Assembly (NCBI GenBank): GCA_900541015.1
Contig: UQIB01000002.1
Span: forward strand, 38,471 to 102,470
Length of the DNA: 64,000 bases
Direction: 5' to 3'
Source: an uncultured Collinsella sp.
GTDB taxonomy: Bacteria; Actinomycetota; Coriobacteriia; Coriobacteriales; Coriobacteriaceae
The first letter of the stretch is position 1. The number at the start of each line of letters is the position of its first letter. Under the pieces are notes generated by a model, which made no database searches, was not told where the DNA came from, and worked only from the letters and a program-made list of their open reading frames with translations. Shown piece after piece: positions 1 through 7,533 of the stretch. The position numbers and the translations under genes are program-made.

Positions 1-465
1 GGACACGTAATCGCGGGAGATAACGTTATCGGCATCGAAGATAAAGTAGCCTTCAAACGTGTCGGGATACTCGTTAAGGATGCGGTCGAAGCCAAAGTCC
101 ATGACCCAGCTCTTACCCTTACGGGCAAGATCATTGCGCTCGTAAACAATGGCACCTGCCTCGCGCGCGAGCTGTGCGGTGTTGTCGGTGCAGGCGTCGG
201 CAACCACGAAGACCTCGATAAGCTCGGACGGATAATCCTGGTCCTTGATGGAGCGAACGAGGTTGGCAATCACGGCCTCCTCGTTATGCGCAGCGATAAA
301 GAAGGCATAGCGGTGGAGTTTTTTGGCCTTGGGAGGCGCGACCTCGCCACGAAGAGCGCCGATGACAAAGAAGACCACCTGGTACAGAAAGCAGACCGTG
401 AGCAGCGTGACGACAATCTGGTTGAAGATCACGATGGGTGTGTTGGTTTGTAAAAAGGCGAGCAT
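1..465 (-). CDS. Glycosyltransferase family 2 protein, partial (3' end outside window)
   Basis: The first 155 residues of a membrane-anchored GT2-type glycosyltransferase, cut by the window edge. The N-terminus has a hydrophobic segment (roughly residues 10-35: IVIFNQIVVTLLTVCFLY and on). A GT-A fold follows: the FIAAHNEEAVIANLV segment, VFVVADACTDNTAQLA (first Asp motif) and, near the break, YFIFDADNVIS, which carries the DAD metal/nucleotide-sugar motif. Family members polymerise or transfer sugars from a nucleotide donor on the cytoplasmic membrane face. The ATG at 465 was chosen because it directly precedes the membrane segment. Substrate cannot be told without the C-terminal half. The family call is secure; the role is not. 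Confidence 0.8.
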   Translation of the reverse strand, partial: MLAFLQTNTPIVIFNQIVVTLLTVCFLYQVVFFVIGALRGEVAPPKAKKLHRYAFFIAAHNEEAVIANLVRSIKDQDYPSELIEVFVVADACTDNTAQLAREAGAIVYERNDLARKGKSWVMDFGFDRILNEYPDTFEGYFIFDADNVISRDYVS

Positions 466-547
466 GCAGGCTCCCAGCAACGCGTTACGTAAACAATCGT
501 ATATCTTACCGCAGGCTTACCGAGTTCAAGAAACCACCTAATACTGG

Positions 548-1561
548 CTAGGCTTCGAGCAGACCGAGCTGCGGGACGATTTCGTCGCCAGCGGCAGTAC
601 GGCCGAGCGAACGCGGGGCCAGATCATCCAGAACCGCCGCAAGATCCCACGGCAGCTCATCGCGGCACTCAATACGCTCCCCCGTCACGGGATGATCGAA
701 TGCGACGCGCCAGGAATGAAGGAATTGCCTGGTCAGGCCCTGATCGGCGCGTGCATCGCACTTGCCGTAAAGTGGATCGCCCACGCAGGCGTGGTTGATA
801 TGGCGCATATGCACGCGAATCTGATGTGTGCGGCCCGTAAACAGGTGGCACTCGACGAGCGTATAGCCGTCGTCAAAACGCATGGAATCGAAGCGCTCGA
901 GGACCTTAAAGGTCGTAATGGCCTGGCGCGCGAAAGGATCGTCAGAAACCGCCATCTTGACACGGTCGCGCGTCGATCGGGCAATACCGGTGTTAATGGT
1001 TCCCTCGTCCATGGCGATGTGCCCGTGGACAAGCGTGATATAGCGGCGGTCGAGTGTGCGCGTACGGATAAGATTTTGGAGCGCGCGCTGGGTGTCGTCG
1101 TCCTTTGCCGCAAGCATGAGACCCGAGGTATCGCGATCCAAACGATGCACGATACCGGGGCGATCCTCGCCCTGCACGGTGCCCAGATGGTCGATACCGC
1201 AGTGATAGACCAGGGCATTCGCGAGCGTACCGCTCTCATGACCATGCGCAGGATGGCACACCAGGCCACGCTGCTTGGAGAGCACAATGAGATAGTCGTC
1301 CTCATAGCGAATGTCGAGCGGGATGGCCTCGGGAATCACATCGGTGGGATCGTGCGGCTCAGGCAAATCGACCGAAATACGGTCGCCGGCTCTCACGGCG
1401 TACTTTTTAGACAGACAGGTCTCGCCATTGACACATACGGCACCGCCCTCAATCAGATGCGCGCAGGCAGAGCGCGTAGGGCAGCCGTCATTGGAGCCCA
1501 GATAGGCGTCAAGACGCTGACCAGCGCAATCGTCGGCAACGAGAATATGGATGTCGGCCAT
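548..1561 (-). CDS. rluD: RluD-family 23S rRNA pseudouridine synthase
   Basis: 337 residues, typical length for the RluA/RluC/RluD family, which isomerises uridine to pseudouridine in 23S rRNA. An N-terminal S4 RNA-binding domain (about residues 12-75, with the LDAYL and INGExxxxxKYxVxxGD-like pattern) precedes the catalytic domain. The signature HRLDRDTSG lies at 139-147, with the expected catalytic Asp at 142. The later GRTHQIRVHM segment is the conserved substrate loop. The ATG at 1561 overlaps the lspA stop by one base (TAATG), so the two are translationally coupled; lspA-rluD is a common bacterial pair. Which uridines it modifies cannot be read from sequence. Confidence 0.93.
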   Translation of the reverse strand: MADIHILVADDCAGQRLDAYLGSNDGCPTRSACAHLIEGGAVCVNGETCLSKKYAVRAGDRISVDLPEPHDPTDVIPEAIPLDIRYEDDYLIVLSKQRGLVCHPAHGHESGTLANALVYHCGIDHLGTVQGEDRPGIVHRLDRDTSGLMLAAKDDDTQRALQNLIRTRTLDRRYITLVHGHIAMDEGTINTGIARSTRDRVKMAVSDDPFARQAITTFKVLERFDSMRFDDGYTLVECHLFTGRTHQIRVHMRHINHACVGDPLYGKCDARADQGLTRQFLHSWRVAFDHPVTGERIECRDELPWDLAAVLDDLAPRSLGRTAAGDEIVPQLGLLEA

Positions 1562-2160
1562 TAACGCTCATTCCTTTCGCGAATCTTGCGGGCACGCTCC
1601 CCACGCTGCTTGGCTTTGCGCTTGGCGCGTGCCTCATCACGGGCATTGAGCTCGGCAGTCGCATCGACTTCGCGGGCCGCAGGGCTCAAGAACATGTAGC
1701 CGATGAGGGCAAGCACGACGCCTACGGTGATGCCGATATCGGCCACGTTAAAGACGGGAAAGTCGATGAAGGTGGTGGCAATAAAATCGGTCACAAAGCC
1801 AAAAGTCAGACGGTCGATTGCGTTGCCAATGGCGCCGCCCGCAACCATCGCCATGCCCACGACCTCAAGATGGGCGAGCTGGGATGCACGGAGCAAGTAC
1901 ACGGCAATGGCGACAATGACCGCAAGCGCCAACACAGCGAAAGCGACGCCATGACCCTCGCCCATGCTAAAGGCGGCTCCGATATTGCGAACAAACACAA
2001 AATCGATCACACCGGGGATAACAGTCACATGCAAAGCGTCGCCCACGGCACGAACCGCAAGCTTGGTCAGCTGGTCAACAAGCAACACAACGAGCGCTAC
2101 CCCACCAGCAACCCCCAACCGCCAACGCAAAGGCGGCGTCATATCCCCAGCACGACCCAA
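1561..2160 (-). CDS. lspA: Lipoprotein signal peptidase (signal peptidase II)
   Basis: 199 residues with four hydrophobic segments. This is the aspartic membrane protease that removes signal peptides from diacylated prolipoproteins. The two catalytic aspartates are in place: NAIDR (Asp116) and FNVADI (Asp141). The conserved NIGAAFSMG loop is at about 59-67. After the last membrane helix there is an extra Arg/Lys/Glu-rich tail of about 45 residues (DEARAKRKAKQRGER), longer than in most LspA proteins and probably cytoplasmic. The longest frame starts at TTG 2160, with an AGGGG six bases upstream; an ATG at 2142 is an alternative and would only remove six residues. It is coupled to rluD downstream. 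Confidence 0.93.
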   Translation of the reverse strand: MGRAGDMTPPLRWRLGVAGGVALVVLLVDQLTKLAVRAVGDALHVTVIPGVIDFVFVRNIGAAFSMGEGHGVAFAVLALAVIVAIAVYLLRASQLAHLEVVGMAMVAGGAIGNAIDRLTFGFVTDFIATTFIDFPVFNVADIGITVGVVLALIGYMFLSPAAREVDATAELNARDEARAKRKAKQRGERARKIRERNER

Positions 2161-2280
2161 ATCAATCCCCTACCCTCAAGATCATCGAATTACGTTTAAT
2201 GCAAAGAACTATCTTATATTGCCATACGAAGAACGCACGACATATCCACCAACGCAAGCGAAATAACCAGCTAAAAAGGA

Positions 2281-2311
2281 AAGCGGCATTCCGAAAAACA
2301 GAATGCCGCTT
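2281..2311. terminator. Hairpin with 11-bp stem (possible bidirectional terminator)
   Basis: AAGCGGCATTC and GAATGCCGCTT form a perfect stem around a 9-base loop. There is no long T tract on the minus side (CTTTCCTTTTTAG follows, modest U-richness). It could end transcripts leaving ileS before lspA. Confidence 0.55.
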
Positions 2312-2325
2312 GAATGTGACACAGG

Positions 2326-2379
2326 TAGTCAATGGAGACGTTCTTGTTTGACTAGTCGTTTAAGAACGTCCCCAACAAC
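2326..2379. repeat. GACGTTCTT inverted repeat, copy 1
   Basis: Contains GACGTTCTT ... AAGAACGTC, and the flanks (TAGTCA on the left, CCCC.ACAAC on the right) match a second copy at 30197-30250. The loop differs between the copies. It is a dispersed intergenic palindromic element. Confidence 0.7.
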
Positions 2380-2419
2380 TAAACAATAGAAACGCCGCAT
2401 TACCGTCGCCAACAGCGAA

Positions 2420-2515
2420 AACGCCTCTAAGCGAGCAAGGTGACGTGAAAGAGGAGGGAAGCGTACTTTGGTACGCGACCGACGATTGAACGTCAGATTG
2501 CCGCTTAGGGGCGTT
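2420..2515. repeat. Nested palindromic element, copy A
   Basis: Three concentric stems: outer AACGCCTCTAAGCG (2420-2433) with CGCTTAGGGGCGTT (2502-2515), 14 pairs with one G-U; middle TGACGT (2441-2446) with ACGTCA (2490-2495); inner GCGTAC (2461-2466) with GTACGC (2471-2476) around TTTG. The core GTGAAAGAGGAG and GCGTACTTTGGTACGCGA recurs at 44921-45020, where the outer arms are different but again paired. Both copies lie just downstream of a minus-strand aminoacyl-tRNA synthetase or guaB stop codon. Confidence 0.8.
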
Positions 2516-2525
2516 TGCAGCGTCG

Positions 2526-2560
2526 GTAGGTTACGGCGTTCTACGAACGTCGTAACCTAC
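2526..2560 (-). terminator. ileS 3' hairpin
   Basis: GTAGGTTACG (2526-2535) and CGTAACCTAC (2551-2560) form a perfect 10-bp stem. The ileS stop codon at 2557-2559 lies inside the right arm. The loop itself contains the inverted pair CGTTC/GAACG. There is no T tract, so this may protect the 3' end rather than terminate. Confidence 0.5.
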
Positions 2561-5358
2561 AAAGCGTCGGCGCAGCGCTTGCAGATATGTGCGTGGCCGT
2601 TGTACTCGCCGACGGTGGTGCGGTAGTTCCAGCAACGGTCGCAGCACTCGCCCTCGGCAGCCTCGATGGCAACGGAAAGCTCCTCGCCCTGGGTCAGCTC
2701 AACATCAGAGACGATGTAGAACTCGGCCAGGTCGACGGCCTTGTCGCCGGTCAGCAGCGCGTACATCTCGGCGGGAACGACCGCCTTGACGCGGACCTGC
2801 TGGCTCTTAGTGAAGGTGCCGGCGGAGCGGGCATCCTCAAGGGCCTTGGTCACGGCGCTACGAAGCTCGAGCGAAGCCTCGAGCACGCCCTCAAACTCAT
2901 TGGCCTCGTCGACAGTAATGGGCGACTTGTACCAATCGAGCAGCGCGGCGTACTTCTGGTGATCGACGCAACCGGCGGGCGCATAGGCCATGGCCTCGTC
3001 GACCGTGTAGGACAGGATCGGCTGCAGGTCGCGCATGAGCATCGAGAAGAGCTCGGCGAGCACGGTCTGGGCGCTGCGGCGCTCGAGCGAGCCGGGCTTC
3101 TCGCAGTACAGACGGTCCTTCAGGGCGTCGAGGTACACGTTGGAGAGCTCGGTAACCACGAAGTCATAGAGTGCACGGTAGGCGCGCGGGAACTCGTAGC
3201 TGGCGTAGGCGTCGTCGACCTCGGCCTGGACCTGGGTCAGACGGGCAACCATGAGCTTGTCGAGCGGCAGCAGGTCGGCAAAGGCGACACCGTCGGTCTC
3301 GGGCTCAAACTGGCCCTCGAGCTCGGAGAGCAGGAAGCGCAACGTGTTGCGGAAACGACGGTAGGCATCGGACGTACGGGCGAGAATCTCGTGGTCGATG
3401 GAAACGTCAGAGCTGGTGTCGACCGAGGCGACCCACAGGCGGATGATGTCGGCGCCCATCTCGTCACAGACCTTGTTGGGGTCGATGACGTTGCCGAGCG
3501 ACTTGGACATCTTGCGGCCCTGGCCGTCGAGCGTGAAGCCCTGCGAGACGACTGCCTTGTACGGAGCGTGGCCGTTGGCACCCACCGAGGTGAGCAGCGA
3601 GCTCTGGAACCAACCGCGGTGCTGGTCGGAGCCCTCGAGGTACACATCCGCCGGGTACTCCAGCTCGGGGCGATACTCGCAGACGGCCTTCCAGGAGACG
3701 CCGGAGTCCCACCACACGTCGAGGATGTCCTTATCGGCCTTGAGGTGATGGCCACCGCACTTGGGGCAGACGCAGGCCTCGCCCAGGTAGCTCTCGGGAG
3801 CGTCGGTGAACCAGGCGTCAGAGCCTTTCTCGTGGAAGAGCTTGATGACGGCGTCGAGCGTAGCGTCGTTCATGACCTTCTCGCCGCAGTCGGCGCAGGT
3901 GTAGCTGGGGATAGGCACGCCCCAGTTGCGCTGACGGCTGATGCACCAGTCGGGACGCTGCTCGACCATGGCGCCGATGCGGTTGGCCGCGTGGGCCGGA
4001 TACCACTTGACGTTCTCACGGACCTCTTTGCCAGCCTGCTCGCGCAAACCGGTCTTGTCCATCGAGACAAACCACTGGTCGGTGGCACGGAAGAGCACCG
4101 GGTGCTTGCAGCGCCAGCAGTGCGGATAGCTGTGCGTGATCTTCTTCTCGAGAACCAGGGTGCCGCGCTCGCGCAGGAACTCGATGATATGCGGGTTGGC
4201 CTCATCGGTATCCATACCGCTGAAGGGACCACCGGTGCCAAACTCCTCGCCGGTGTAGAACTTGCCGTCGTCATCAACCGGCATGCAGATGTCGGTGATG
4301 CCTTCCTTGAGGCAGGCGAAGTAGTCGTCGACGCCGTGGCCGGGCGAGTTGTGGACGATACCGGTACCGTCATCGACACCGACGTAGTCGGCCAGGAGCG
4401 CCACACCCTCAACACCGTCAAAGATCGGCTGCTTGTAGTGGATGTGGTGGAACGTCTCGGCGGGAACCACATAGGGCTCGCCGTCGACCATGACCGGGGT
4501 GTACTCCCAGCCAAACTCCTCGCAGCACTTGGGAGCCAGGTCCTCGAGCATGACCTCGGCACGGCCATCGTGCTCAACGGCGACATAGGCGGCGCCGGGC
4601 TTAAGGGAAACGGCCTGGTCAGAGGGGATGGTCCACGGCGTGGTCGTCCAGATGATAAAGTCGACCGGGCCGTCGAAGTTCTCGAGGCCGGCGGGCTTGG
4701 AAGTCATCTCGAAGCGCACGAAAATGGACGGGCTCGTCTCGTCGGAGTACTCGATCTCGGCCTCGGCCAGCGCGGTGTGGCAGTGCTTGCACCAGTGAAC
4801 CGGCTTGTGACCGCGATAGATCATGCCCTTATCGAACATGGCCTTGAAGACCTCGATGTCGGCGGCGTCGTGCTGGTGATAGAGCGTCAGATACGGGTTG
4901 TCCCAGTCGCCAAGCACGCCCAAGCGACGGAAGCCCGCCTTCTGGAGCTCGATGTTCTCGACAGCGAACTCGTTGCAAAGCTCGCGGATCTTGGCCGTGG
5001 AGGTCTGGTTGAACTTCTCGGTGCCGAGCTTTTCCTCGACCTTGTGCTCGATCGGCTGACCGTGGCAGTCCCAACCGGGGACATAGGGAACTTCGCAGCC
5101 CTGCATCATCCAGTAACGGTTGATCATGTCCTTGGAGATCTTGTTCATGGCATGGCCGATGTGGATCGGACCGTTGGCGTACGGAGGACCGTCGTGCAGC
5201 ACGAACTTCTTGTGACCCTCGTTCTTCTTCAGAACCTGCTCGTAGACCTTGTTGTCCTGCCAGTCCTTGAGTCGCTTGGGCTCAGACTTGGAAAGACCGG
5301 CACGCATGGGAAAACCGGTCTTGGGCAGATTCATCGTCTGCTTGTACTCGTTTGCCAC
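2557..5358 (-). CDS. ileS: Isoleucyl-tRNA synthetase
   Basis: 933 residues; charges tRNA-Ile with isoleucine in the cytoplasm. Class I signatures: PIHIGHAMN (HIGH) near residue 63 and KMSKS near residue 600, with a CP1 editing domain between them. The C-terminus carries a four-cysteine zinc site (CCDRCWNY ... CKRC), typical of bacterial IleRS with a zinc-ribbon tail. I place the start at GTG 5358, seven codons before the MNLPKTGFPMR segment, because AAAGGGG lies just upstream. The longer frame to 5463 runs through the leader terminator and is not credible. Expression is controlled by the T-box leader upstream. Confidence 0.97.
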   Translation of the reverse strand: MANEYKQTMNLPKTGFPMRAGLSKSEPKRLKDWQDNKVYEQVLKKNEGHKKFVLHDGPPYANGPIHIGHAMNKISKDMINRYWMMQGCEVPYVPGWDCHGQPIEHKVEEKLGTEKFNQTSTAKIRELCNEFAVENIELQKAGFRRLGVLGDWDNPYLTLYHQHDAADIEVFKAMFDKGMIYRGHKPVHWCKHCHTALAEAEIEYSDETSPSIFVRFEMTSKPAGLENFDGPVDFIIWTTTPWTIPSDQAVSLKPGAAYVAVEHDGRAEVMLEDLAPKCCEEFGWEYTPVMVDGEPYVVPAETFHHIHYKQPIFDGVEGVALLADYVGVDDGTGIVHNSPGHGVDDYFACLKEGITDICMPVDDDGKFYTGEEFGTGGPFSGMDTDEANPHIIEFLRERGTLVLEKKITHSYPHCWRCKHPVLFRATDQWFVSMDKTGLREQAGKEVRENVKWYPAHAANRIGAMVEQRPDWCISRQRNWGVPIPSYTCADCGEKVMNDATLDAVIKLFHEKGSDAWFTDAPESYLGEACVCPKCGGHHLKADKDILDVWWDSGVSWKAVCEYRPELEYPADVYLEGSDQHRGWFQSSLLTSVGANGHAPYKAVVSQGFTLDGQGRKMSKSLGNVIDPNKVCDEMGADIIRLWVASVDTSSDVSIDHEILARTSDAYRRFRNTLRFLLSELEGQFEPETDGVAFADLLPLDKLMVARLTQVQAEVDDAYASYEFPRAYRALYDFVVTELSNVYLDALKDRLYCEKPGSLERRSAQTVLAELFSMLMRDLQPILSYTVDEAMAYAPAGCVDHQKYAALLDWYKSPITVDEANEFEGVLEASLELRSAVTKALEDARSAGTFTKSQQVRVKAVVPAEMYALLTGDKAVDLAEFYIVSDVELTQGEELSVAIEAAEGECCDRCWNYRTTVGEYNGHAHICKRCADAL

Positions 5359-5399
5359 GGTACCCCTTTCATGTCGTGGGCGCGCACGCCCGATGGGCA

Positions 5400-5706
5400 C
5401 CAAAAAAGCGCCCGTCCCTGCAAGCTGGGACGAAGCGCCACAAAACGGGCTGCACGCCCGCAAAAGCTCTTCGCTTAACCACCCAGCTTAGATGCCCTCG
5501 CCCGCGTATTCGCGCGCTCGCATCCGTTACTCGGCTGGCCTGTATCGACGACCATCTCGGCGATGTCTACTAAGACGAACCTGCGCGGCACGTCCGTTGG
5601 GACCGCAGCTCCGGGGTGATTTTCATCGGTCGCATGCACGGGTTCTCAGCGCTCCCCACTCTCTGTAGCATGCGGACGGCCGACTACTCGTCCCCATCAA
5701 CGCTTA
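5400..5706 (-). promoter_or_regulatory. T-box leader of ileS (tRNA-Ile sensing)
   Basis: On the minus strand the leader starts near 5706 and holds a stem I region with AGAGAGTGGGG and GCTGAGAACC, and a specifier loop GAAAATCACC whose ATC codon (5620-5618) reads isoleucine. The T-box bulge AGCTGGGTGGTTAAGCG follows (5489-5472). Downstream, CGCTT..CCCAGCTT can pair either with the T-box (antiterminator, leaving TGGT free for the tRNA NCCA end) or with GGGAC..GCGC to form the terminator. Uncharged tRNA-Ile is expected to favour read-through. Direct reading of the pairing makes this a strong call. Confidence 0.93.
5402..5439 (-). terminator. T-box intrinsic terminator
   Basis: On the minus strand GCGC..GTCCC and GGGAC..GCGC form a stem followed by TTTTTT, 45 bases before the ileS start. 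Its left arm (CCCAGCTT) is also the partner of the T-box motif, so the two structures exclude each other. Confidence 0.9.
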
Positions 5707-5838
5707 TGTGGAGTATGCTAGCACGTTCCGCGCCGGCGAAAAACCCTCAACACTGGTTTTATACGTTCGAAATTTCTCGCTATTACAGCCCTTCTCTAGG
5801 AGCAAAATACCTGAAAGCACTTTATCGAAAGAAAGAAG

Positions 5839-5892
5839 GTTGCCATGCGCACGATTGGAATGAGTGTTGCCATGCGCACGATTGGAATGAGT
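5839..5892 (+). repeat. 27-bp exact tandem duplication across a start codon
   Basis: The unit beginning GTTGCCATGCGCACG and ending GGAATGAGT occurs twice head to tail (5839-5865 and 5866-5892). It duplicates the start codon and first seven codons of the following dehydrogenase gene, in frame. Confidence 0.97.
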
Positions 5893-6954
5893 GATTATAC
5901 CGTTGGCGAGGAGTGCTTTACCGAGCTGCCCGCCGCACTGGCCGAGTACGGAGCGACCAAGGTTGCCATCATTGGCGGCAAACGTGCACTGGCTGCAGCG
6001 CTGCCGGGCATCGAGGCGGCACTTGAAGGTACCGATGTCGAGATTCTGGAGACGCGCGTCTACGGCACCAACAGCACGCGCGCCAATATTGCCAAGGTTG
6101 TGAACTCCCCCGCTTGCCAGCAGGCAGACGTGCTTATCGCCTGTGGCGGCGGCAAGGCACTCGACACCGTCAAGACGGCGGCCATCGAGCTCAAGAAGAT
6201 CGTCTTTACCGTACCGACGATTTGCTCCAACTGCTCGGCCGCGACCGCCATTGCCGTTGTCTACAATGACGATGGCTCGCTCGAGGGCTATTCGTACCCC
6301 AACCGACCGGCGCACATCTTCATCAACCCCAAGATCATCGCCGAAGCTCCGGCGGAATACTTCTGGGCCGGCGTGGGCGATGCCCTGTCTAAGCAGCCTG
6401 AGGTCGAATACGCCACGAGCGCCGGTAATTTGGAGCACACCGCCGGTCTTGGCCTGGCACTCGCCCACACCTGCTCCGAGCCGCTGTTTACCTATGGCGT
6501 CCAGGGGCTTGAGGACGTGCACCAGGACCTGTCGAGCGAAGCCGTCAAGCAGATCGCGCTCGACATCGTGGTCAACACGGGCTATGTCTCGAACCTGACC
6601 AACCAAAACGATTACTACTACAACTCGAGCGTGGCGCACGCATTCTACAATGCGACGTGCAGCATTCCGCGCGAGGGAACCTATCTGCACGGGGAGGTCG
6701 TGAGCTTGGGCGTGCTCGTCCTGTTTGCCTATACGGGCGATACCGAGAACCTTGAGCGCTACGCCGCCTTTAACAAGCAGATGGGCCTGCCCGTGACGCT
6801 TGAGCAGGTCGGGCTTTCCGAGGCCGATATCCCTGCCCTGTGCGAATACGCGCACGCCACCAACGAGTGGAAGCAGGGCAACCCTGAGCCCTTCACCGAC
6901 GAAAAGTTCGCCGCCGCCATCAAGGCCGCCAACGCCTACGGCCACGGCCTCTAG
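5845..6954 (+). CDS. Iron-containing alcohol dehydrogenase, glycerol dehydrogenase-like
   Basis: 369 residues of the GldA/DHQ-synthase-like family, NAD(P)-dependent enzymes that oxidise polyols or reduce carbonyls using a divalent metal. The Rossmann-like half has VLIACGGGKALDTVK (the GGGK nucleotide-binding turn) and VPTICSNCSAATAI. In the metal half FWAGVGDALSK is the first ligand segment (G-D-x-x-x-K) and YLHGEVVSLGVL supplies a His ligand. The protein starts at ATG 5845, behind GAAAGAAGG; a 27-bp tandem duplication repeats the first nine codons, so ATG 5872 encodes the ancestral start. It stands alone on the plus strand between T-box-controlled ileS and a convergent gene. Substrate is not certain from sequence. 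Confidence 0.85.
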   Translation: MRTIGMSVAMRTIGMSDYTVGEECFTELPAALAEYGATKVAIIGGKRALAAALPGIEAALEGTDVEILETRVYGTNSTRANIAKVVNSPACQQADVLIACGGGKALDTVKTAAIELKKIVFTVPTICSNCSAATAIAVVYNDDGSLEGYSYPNRPAHIFINPKIIAEAPAEYFWAGVGDALSKQPEVEYATSAGNLEHTAGLGLALAHTCSEPLFTYGVQGLEDVHQDLSSEAVKQIALDIVVNTGYVSNLTNQNDYYYNSSVAHAFYNATCSIPREGTYLHGEVVSLGVLVLFAYTGDTENLERYAAFNKQMGLPVTLEQVGLSEADIPALCEYAHATNEWKQGNPEPFTDEKFAAAIKAANAYGHGL

Positions 6955-6965
6955 GCCAAGACCAA

Positions 6966-7006
6966 AACCACCACAAGGGGACAGCACCCTTGTGGTGGTT
7001 TTTTAT
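6966..7006 (+). terminator. Intrinsic terminator of the dehydrogenase gene
   Basis: AACCACCACAAGGG pairs with CCCTTGTGGTGGTT and is followed by TTTTTTATT, only 12 bases after the stop codon. The T tract overlaps the stop codon of the convergent DUF523 gene. Confidence 0.93.
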
Positions 7007-7458
7007 TGCTCCAGTATGCTGGGATCGAATTCACTCGCCGGGATCACACGGTACCCATTGCGCAGGAGCAGGTCGACGAAAACGCCGTTGCCCGCTGTAA
7101 GGGTGCCACTGAATGTTCCGTCGTAGATGCGGCCTGCGCCACACGAGGGACTACGGTCCTGTAAGATGCACGCGGCGACCTCTTCCGGACCGCCCGCCTG
7201 CTCGCACATCGCGAGTGCTCGTTGGGCTCCTAGGCGGAATTCCCGGTCAACGGACACGCCCTCACAGGTACGAACCTCGCCGTTCACAATCTCGGACGGC
7301 TTACGCGGCGTGGGCAGGCCGCCAAAGACCTCGGGGCACACCAAGAGGACCTCGGTCCCTGTACGCTCGCAGGCCTCGACCAACGCGCGATGATAGTTGT
7401 CGAGCCCGTTATACTTGCAGCTCTCGCCCATCAAACAGGCACTCACCACGATCTTCAT
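7003..7458 (-). CDS. DUF523 family protein
   Basis: 151 residues of the small cysteine-rich DUF523 family (unknown function). Landmarks are VVSACLMGESCKYNG at the N-terminus, CPEVFGGLPTPRKPSEI, and LQDRSPSCG. Several cysteines sit in conserved motifs, suggesting metal or redox chemistry, but no reaction is established. The start was placed at ATG 7458, preceded by GGGAGG; the longer frame to 7500 would run into the ftsH terminator. The stop codon falls in the T tract of the opposing terminator. Confidence 0.85.
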   Translation of the reverse strand: MKIVVSACLMGESCKYNGLDNYHRALVEACERTGTEVLLVCPEVFGGLPTPRKPSEIVNGEVRTCEGVSVDREFRLGAQRALAMCEQAGGPEEVAACILQDRSPSCGAGRIYDGTFSGTLTAGNGVFVDLLLRNGYRVIPASEFDPSILEQ

Positions 7459-7479
7459 ACATATCCCTCCCACGCAAAA

Positions 7480-7512
7480 CGCCCCATTTGAGATAGACAC
7501 TCAAATGGGGCG
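7480..7512 (-). terminator. Intrinsic terminator of ftsH
   Basis: CGCCCCATTTGAG (7480-7492) and CTCAAATGGGGCG (7500-7512) form a perfect 13-bp stem. On the minus strand it is followed by TTTTGCG, 21 bases past the ftsH stop. Confidence 0.9.
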
Positions 7513-7533
7513 ATTGATACTGCGCAACCAGTA

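Larger units (their letters stand above)
2161..2556. other. Intergenic region of repeats and hairpins between ileS and lspA
   Basis: No convincing coding sequence. The stretch holds a hairpin at 2281-2311, a copy of a GACGTTCTT inverted repeat at 2326-2379, a large nested palindrome at 2420-2515, and the ileS end hairpin at 2526-2560 (all listed separately). The first 100 bases next to lspA are AT-richer and probably carry its promoter. Confidence 0.8.

Noticed and set aside
2281..2560. CRISPR-like array from the repeated hairpins
   Set aside because: The units are different palindromes, not direct repeats with equal spacers. No cas genes are in the window.
2587..5478. 963-codon plus-strand open frame opposite ileS
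   Set aside because: It is a shadow frame from GC-rich codon use on the other strand: the protein is repetitive Val/Leu/Gly/Asp, matches no family, and lies over a certain ileS.
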